64,000 bases of DNA from an uncultured Bacteroidales bacterium. GTDB lineage: Bacteria; Bacteroidota; Bacteroidia; Bacteroidales; Bacteroidaceae. Below the pieces are notes generated by a model, which made no database searches, was not told the DNA's origin, and worked only from the letters and a program-made list of their open reading frames with translations. The DNA lies in NCBI GenBank assembly GCA_902788315.1, contig CADAJS010000004.1, positions 62,001 through 126,000 on the forward strand. Reading direction: 5' to 3'. Positions within the stretch are counted from its first letter, which is position 1. Every line of letters begins with the position of its first letter. Below, one piece after another: positions 60,411 to 64,000 of this stretch. Both the position numbers and the translations under genes were made by a program.

Positions 60411-61589
60411 TTATTTGTTTCCGTCCGTTACCGTCACCTTGGCGGCCAGGGCCTTACACTTGTCGCGCAGGGCATCCTGCGACGCATCGAGCGTATCCCA
60501 GCATACGACGACACCCATACGACGGCCGACGTGAGCCTCGGGCTTGCCGAAGATGCGCAGGTAGGTGCGCTCGGCAGCACATACGTCGGCCATGCCCTCA
60601 TAGTCGGGGTTCTGGGTCTCCACGGGCGAGAGGATGACAGCCGAGGCTCCCTGGCGTTCCTGGGTAATCTCGGGGATGGGCAGACCGAGCACGGCACGGC
60701 AGTGGAGCTCAAACTCGCTCAGGTTTTGTGTGCCGGCCAGCGTGACCATGCCCGTATCGTGCGGACGCGGCGAGAGCTCGCTGAAGATGACTCCCTCCTT
60801 CTCGCTCACGAAGAACTCCACGCCCCAGATACCGGCACCGGTGAGGGCTGCAGTCACCTGAGCAGCCATGCGCTGTGCCTCGGCCAGGTGTTCGGGACGC
60901 ATGGCGCGCGGCTGGAAGCTCTCACGGTAGTCACCGCCCTTCTGCACGTGGCCCACGGGCTGGCAGAAGAGTGTGGGGCCGTGCTGCTGCGTCACAGTGA
61001 GGAGGGTAATCTCGTAGTCGAAGGGGATAAACTGCTCCACGATGACCTCCTTCAGGTCGCCGCGGGCACCGCCGCAGGCGCATTCCCACGATGCGGGGAG
61101 GTCCTCGGGACGGTCGGCCTTGCTCTGTCCGTGTCCGCTACTGCTCATCAGGGGCTTGATGATGCAGGGGAAGCCAATCTCACGGGCTGCCTCCACCAGT
61201 TCCTGGTAGGTGTTGGCATAACGGTAGCGAGCCGTCTTGAGGCCCAGCTCGGTGTGGGCCAACTCGCGAATGGACTTGCGGTTCATGGTGTAGTTCACGG
61301 CGCGTGCCGAGGGCACCACCTGAATGCCCATGCGCTCACAGTCGTAGAGCTTCTCCGTACGGATGGCCTCTATCTCGGGCACGATGATATCTGGCTTCAC
61401 CTCCTCGACAGCTGCCATGAGTGCATCACCATCGAGCATGCTGAACACCCGGCACTCGTCGGCCACCTGCATGGCCGGTGCGCCGGCATACTTGTCACAT
61501 GCTACCACGTACTGTCCCTTGCGCTTGCAGGCAATGACAAACTCTTTCCCTAACTCGCCCGAACCGAGCAACATGATTTTCTTCTTCAT
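60411..61589 (-). CDS. purT: Formate-dependent phosphoribosylglycinamide formyltransferase
   Basis: 392 residues with an ATP-grasp fold: the N-terminal Rossmann-like part ([17 protein letters not shown]), the central ATP-binding loop [14 protein letters not shown], and the metal-binding [14 protein letters not shown] segment. It makes formyl-GAR from GAR, formate and ATP, the folate-independent step 3 of purine synthesis. It is downstream of rarA across a 144-bp repeat array and has no visible promoter of its own, so it may be read from the rarA promoter. A strong terminator hairpin follows. Confidence 0.94.
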   Translation of the reverse strand: MKKKIMLLGSGELGKEFVIACKRKGQYVVACDKYAGAPAMQVADECRVFSMLDGDALMAAVEEVKPDIIVPEIEAIRTEKLYDCERMGIQVVPSARAVNYTMNRKSIRELAHTELGLKTARYRYANTYQELVEAAREIGFPCIIKPLMSSSGHGQSKADRPEDLPASWECACGGARGDLKEVIVEQFIPFDYEITLLTVTQQHGPTLFCQPVGHVQKGGDYRESFQPRAMRPEHLAEAQRMAAQVTAALTGAGIWGVEFFVSEKEGVIFSELSPRPHDTGMVTLAGTQNLSEFELHCRAVLGLPIPEITQERQGASAVILSPVETQNPDYEGMADVCAAERTYLRIFGKPEAHVGRRMGVVVCWDTLDASQDALRDKCKALAAKVTVTDGNK

Positions 61590-61598
61590 GATTCTCTC

Positions 61599-61743
61599 AA
61601 TTATGCATTATAAATTGTAAATTGTGCATTATAAATTGTGAATTGTGCATTATGAATTGTGAATTGTGCATTATGAATTATGAATTGTGCATTATGAATT
61701 GTGAATTGTGCATTATGAATTGTGAATTGTGCATTATGAATTA
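61599..61743. repeat. 21-bp (3 x 7) tandem array between purT and rarA
   Basis: About seven units of GCATTATGAATTGTGAATTG plus T (degenerating towards the left, with TAAATTG variants). The last unit supplies the two final codons and the TAA of rarA (AATTCATAA on the minus strand). The array fills the gap between both genes. Confidence 0.92.
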
Positions 61744-63011
61744 AATCTTTCTCCCCACAGTCGTCCCATCCGTTCTTTCAGTTTGTCTTCCTGCGGATTG
61801 GGCTGTGGCTGCCAGAAGCGGGCATCTGTCAGCGCGTCGGGCAGGAACTGCTGTTCCACGAAGTGACCCTCGTAGTCGTGGGCATACTTGTACCCGTCGC
61901 CGTAGCCCAGTTCCTTCATCAGCTTGGTGGGTGCATTGCGCAGGTGGAGCGGCACAGGCTGATTGCCGGTCTCCTGCACCTTGGCCAGCGCGGCACCGAT
62001 GCCCATATAGGCCGAATTGCTCTTGGGCGAAGTGGCCAGATAGACCGTGGCCTCGGCCAGGGGGATGCGTCCCTCGGGCCAGCCGATTTTCATCACGGCA
62101 TCGAAGGCCGCATTGGCCAGCAGAAGGGCGTTAGGGTTGGCCAGTCCGATGTCCTCGCTCGCGCTAATCACCAGGCGGCGGGCAATGAAGGCGGGATCCT
62201 CGCCGCCCTCAATCATGCGAGCCAGCCAGTAGAGCGCTGCATCGGGGTCGCTGCCGCGGATGCTCTTGATGAACGCCGAGATGATGTCATAGTGCATCTC
62301 GCCGTCCTTATCGTAGGCCAGAGGATTCTGCTGCAGACGCTCCGAGACGATGGCATCCGTCACTTCGATGTTGCCCTCCTCGGGAGCAGCCTCGAAGATG
62401 AGTTCCATGATGTTCAGCAGCTTGCGCGCATCGCCTCCGCTATAGCGCAGCAAGGCCACGGTCTCGCGAATGTCCCACGTGCGCTGGCTCAGCTGCTGGT
62501 CCTGTGTGATGACTCGATTGACGAGCGTGAGCAGGTCGTCCCGCTCCAATGGTTTCAGCACATACACCTGGCAGCGGCTCAGCAAGGGGCGGATGACCTC
62601 GAAGGAGGGATTCTCCGTCGTGGCACCGATGAGGGTGACCACGCCCTGCTCCACAGCCCCCAGAAGCGAGTCCTGCTGCGATTTGGAGAAGCGATGGATT
62701 TCGTCGATGAACAGAATGGGGCTGGCCGTATTAAAGAAGCGGTTCTGGCGTGCCCGCTCGATGACGTCGCGCACATCCTTCACGCCGCTTGTCACAGCGC
62801 TGAGTGTATAGAAGGGTGTCTCCAGGCGGTGGGCGATGATGCTGGCCAGCGTAGTCTTTCCCACTCCTGGCGGCCCCCACAGGATGAAGCTCGAGATGTG
62901 TCCCGAGTCTATCATCCGGCGCAGCACAGCTCCGGGCCCCACCAGGTGTTGTTGCCCGATGTAATCGTCCAGTGTCGTGGGACGCATCCGTTCTGCCAAT
63001 GGTGCACTCAT
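61734..63011 (-). CDS. rarA: Replication-associated recombination AAA ATPase RarA
   Basis: 425 residues from MSAPLAERMRP at 63011. A start at 63047 is possible in frame but lies upstream of the -7 box. It has the clamp-loader-like AAA module with Walker A GPPGVGKTTLAS, Walker B LFIDEIHRFSK, sensor 1 GATTENPSFE and the arginine-finger region PLLSRCQVY. The helical tetramerisation domain follows (DAALYWLARMIEGGEDPAFI). The protein acts at stalled replication forks together with recombination and SSB proteins. Its final FNS and stop are supplied by the repeat array. Confidence 0.94.
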   Translation of the reverse strand: MSAPLAERMRPTTLDDYIGQQHLVGPGAVLRRMIDSGHISSFILWGPPGVGKTTLASIIAHRLETPFYTLSAVTSGVKDVRDVIERARQNRFFNTASPILFIDEIHRFSKSQQDSLLGAVEQGVVTLIGATTENPSFEVIRPLLSRCQVYVLKPLERDDLLTLVNRVITQDQQLSQRTWDIRETVALLRYSGGDARKLLNIMELIFEAAPEEGNIEVTDAIVSERLQQNPLAYDKDGEMHYDIISAFIKSIRGSDPDAALYWLARMIEGGEDPAFIARRLVISASEDIGLANPNALLLANAAFDAVMKIGWPEGRIPLAEATVYLATSPKSNSAYMGIGAALAKVQETGNQPVPLHLRNAPTKLMKELGYGDGYKYAHDYEGHFVEQQFLPDALTDARFWQPQPNPQEDKLKERMGRLWGERFNS

Positions 63012-63033
63012 GGGTCGAAAGTGATATTTTTCG

Positions 63034-63301
63034 CAAAGATAGTGCAAACGAGCGACATGACAAAGGGAAACGCCAGTTTTCTTTTGTCATGCCCGAGTGC
63101 AGCCTATCTAAGACCGAAGGTCAGAGATAGTGCAAACGAGCGACATGACAAAGGGAAACGCCAGTTTTCTTTTGTCATGCCCGAGTGCAACCTATCTAAG
63201 ACCGAGGGTCAGAGTAGTGCAAACGAGCGACATGACAAAGGGAAACGCCAGTTTTCTTTTGTCATACCCGAGTGCAGCCTATCTAAGACCGATGGTCAGA
63301 G
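63034..63301. repeat. Three 88-bp tandem repeats at the rarA promoter
   Basis: Copies begin at 63039, 63127 and 63215 (the third lacks one base). Each has an inverted repeat CATGACAAA ... TTTGTCATG (copy 1: 63056-63064 and 63083-63091) with an inner GGAAAC/GTTTTC stem. Copy 1 carries the rarA -33 TTTG (minus, 63064-63061), with a 19-bp spacer to TATCTTTG (63041-63034). In copies 2 and 3 the -7 position is not TAnnTTTG (CAGAGATA, CAGAGTAG). Confidence 0.9.
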
Positions 63302-63600
63302 GGGAGCATGTCATCAAAGTCACGCCGACATTGTCACCTTCCCATCTCCATTGTCTGACGAAGGCAATGGAAAACTGCATACCATTGAAGGCGCTGACCC
63401 AAAACATCTCATCACGGACTAGCAGCACATCGCGCGTCCGACTGACGCCACCCAGCAGGAGGTCGTTCCCCATTGCTTACGCCTCGGCAATCAGTCTTAA
63501 TACTGGTTTGTCTGCGAATTGAGACATGATGGACTCCCGTCGGTCCGTACGAATGGGGAGATTCGGCACATAGACGTTAATGCATTCCCTACTTATCTTG
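63302..63600. other. Region without a confident gene
   Basis: On the minus strand the frames around 63520-63280 code MSQFADKPVLRLIAEA, a stop, then AMGNDLLLGGVSRTRDVLLV. This faintly recalls the GGxxRD start of tRNA nucleotidyltransferases, interrupted by a stop. The match is too weak to call a pseudogene. Nothing else is visible. Confidence 0.35.
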
Positions 63601-64000
63601 TCATCTTTTCTTAATTTTAGTATTCTTGGATGTTTCCCGTAGCGTCTCCAATCGCAGGGCGATGGCCCATGCGTTGTCCGTCGTGCGCGAGGCCTCCAGC
63701 AGAGCGGGCTGCGTGACGGCGTTCCAGATGGCCTGCGCTTTCTCTTTCCACTGGCGGTCTCCCGTCAGGCGGGAAAGTTCCAGCCAGTCGGGAATCCATT
63801 GGCATGGATGAAAGTCTAGTGAAACGTGCTGGGACGTGAGGCGTGCCAGGCCTTGGGTACGGACACTTCCGAGCGGCATGCCCTCCACAGCCCATTTGCC
63901 GTCGTAGTGCCACAGCCAGGTGGAGAGATAGTTGGAGATGAGTATGGCGTCGTCCAGATAAATCCTTTCCTTCGTGACGCGATGGAGCCAGAGGGATGCG
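63601..64000 (-). CDS. C-terminal part of a helical (toroid-like) protein, cut by window edge
   Basis: The frame is open from the right edge to the TGA at 63601-63603, giving about 132 residues. It contains HRVTKERIYLDDAILISNYL, LWHYDGKWAVEGMPLGSV and HPCQWIPDWLELSRLTGDRQ. The alternation of helices with aromatic and acidic residues suggests an (alpha/alpha)-toroid such as in GH88/GH105-like or related sugar-processing enzymes, but no catalytic motif is in view. The basic end (SKNTKIKKR) looks like a natural C-terminus. Confidence 0.65.
   Translation of the reverse strand, partial: ASLWLHRVTKERIYLDDAILISNYLSTWLWHYDGKWAVEGMPLGSVRTQGLARLTSQHVSLDFHPCQWIPDWLELSRLTGDRQWKEKAQAIWNAVTQPALLEASRTTDNAWAIALRLETLRETSKNTKIKKR

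Noticed and set aside
61599..61743. CRISPR array
   Set aside because: The units are directly joined heptamers without unique spacers, and no cas gene is present. The other tandem arrays (3123-3194, 40142-40207, 63039-63301) also lack spacers.
63039..63301. Repeated peptide-coding frame (MTKGNASFLLSCPSA-like units)
   Set aside because: The frame is open only because an 88-bp inverted-repeat element is in tandem. There is no start signal, and it runs against the rarA promoter.
1..64000. tRNA or rRNA genes, insertion sequences, prophage genes
   Set aside because: I read the intergenic regions on both strands for T-loop/anticodon patterns, transposase motifs and phage proteins and found none that could be supported.

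Overview
The window looks like a Bacteroidales chromosome, most likely Prevotellaceae or a close relative with a fairly high GC content. The evidence is the gene content (TonB-dependent receptors, DUF4249 and imelysin lipoproteins, S46 peptidase, GH127/GH16/GH5/GH32 enzymes, a FeoA-FeoB fusion, ECF sigma plus transducer), the near absence of Shine-Dalgarno sites, and many copies of the Bacteroidota promoter signature (TTTG, 19-21 bp, TAnnTTTG). No tRNA, rRNA, insertion sequence, prophage or CRISPR array was seen. Both ends of the window cut through genes.

Layout. 1-2683 (minus): a cut lipoprotein gene, RNase HI and argS. 3281-7049 (plus): a three-gene secreted glycosidase operon (GH127, GH16, GH5). 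7191-12323 (minus): a TPR/HTH membrane regulator followed by a very unusual secreted FAS1-serpin protein. 12735-15828 (minus): a fructan set (discoidin-like protein, GH32, fructokinase). 16214-18487 (plus): a candidate structured RNA, uridine kinase and an MltF-type lytic transglycosylase. 18614-24272 (minus): TonB receptor, DUF4249 lipoprotein and an MG2-like protein. 24706-25638: a PfkB kinase.

25730-38688 is the most coherent block and looks like an iron/haem island. A regulator made of a RIC/hemerythrin-like di-iron module fused to a LuxR HTH is divergent from an operon of porin, imelysin, di-haem CxxCH protein, OprO/P-like porin and a CxxCH lipoprotein. A RidA-like gene, a fused CcsBA cytochrome c maturation protein (which could mature those CxxCH proteins), FeoAB and its small Cys-rich partner follow. 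The remainder holds a PBP4-type peptidase, a nucleotide-sugar epimerase, a double-SGNH esterase, a LOG-family protein, a secreted discoidin-like protein, an ATPase remnant, an alpha/beta hydrolase, an amidase, an S46 dipeptidyl-peptidase, an ECF sigma/anti-sigma/TonB-transducer operon, a DEAD-box helicase, a MalY-type C-S lyase, purT, rarA and a cut helical protein.

The non-coding DNA is as interesting as the genes. It carries several small repeat families: heptamer arrays (ATGAACT-like) placed on gene ends, where they supply stop and start codons and in one case lie in frame inside a receptor; a GC-rich repeat (GCTCGGCTCTGCCGCTTCGC) often next to them; paired short palindromes whose arms co-vary between loci; and an inverted-repeat element whose proximal arm carries the -33 box of four promoters (pfkB-family kinase, malY, rarA, S46 peptidase) with a constant 19-20 bp spacing to the -7 box. 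All functional statements rest on reading motifs and context; no database search was run.
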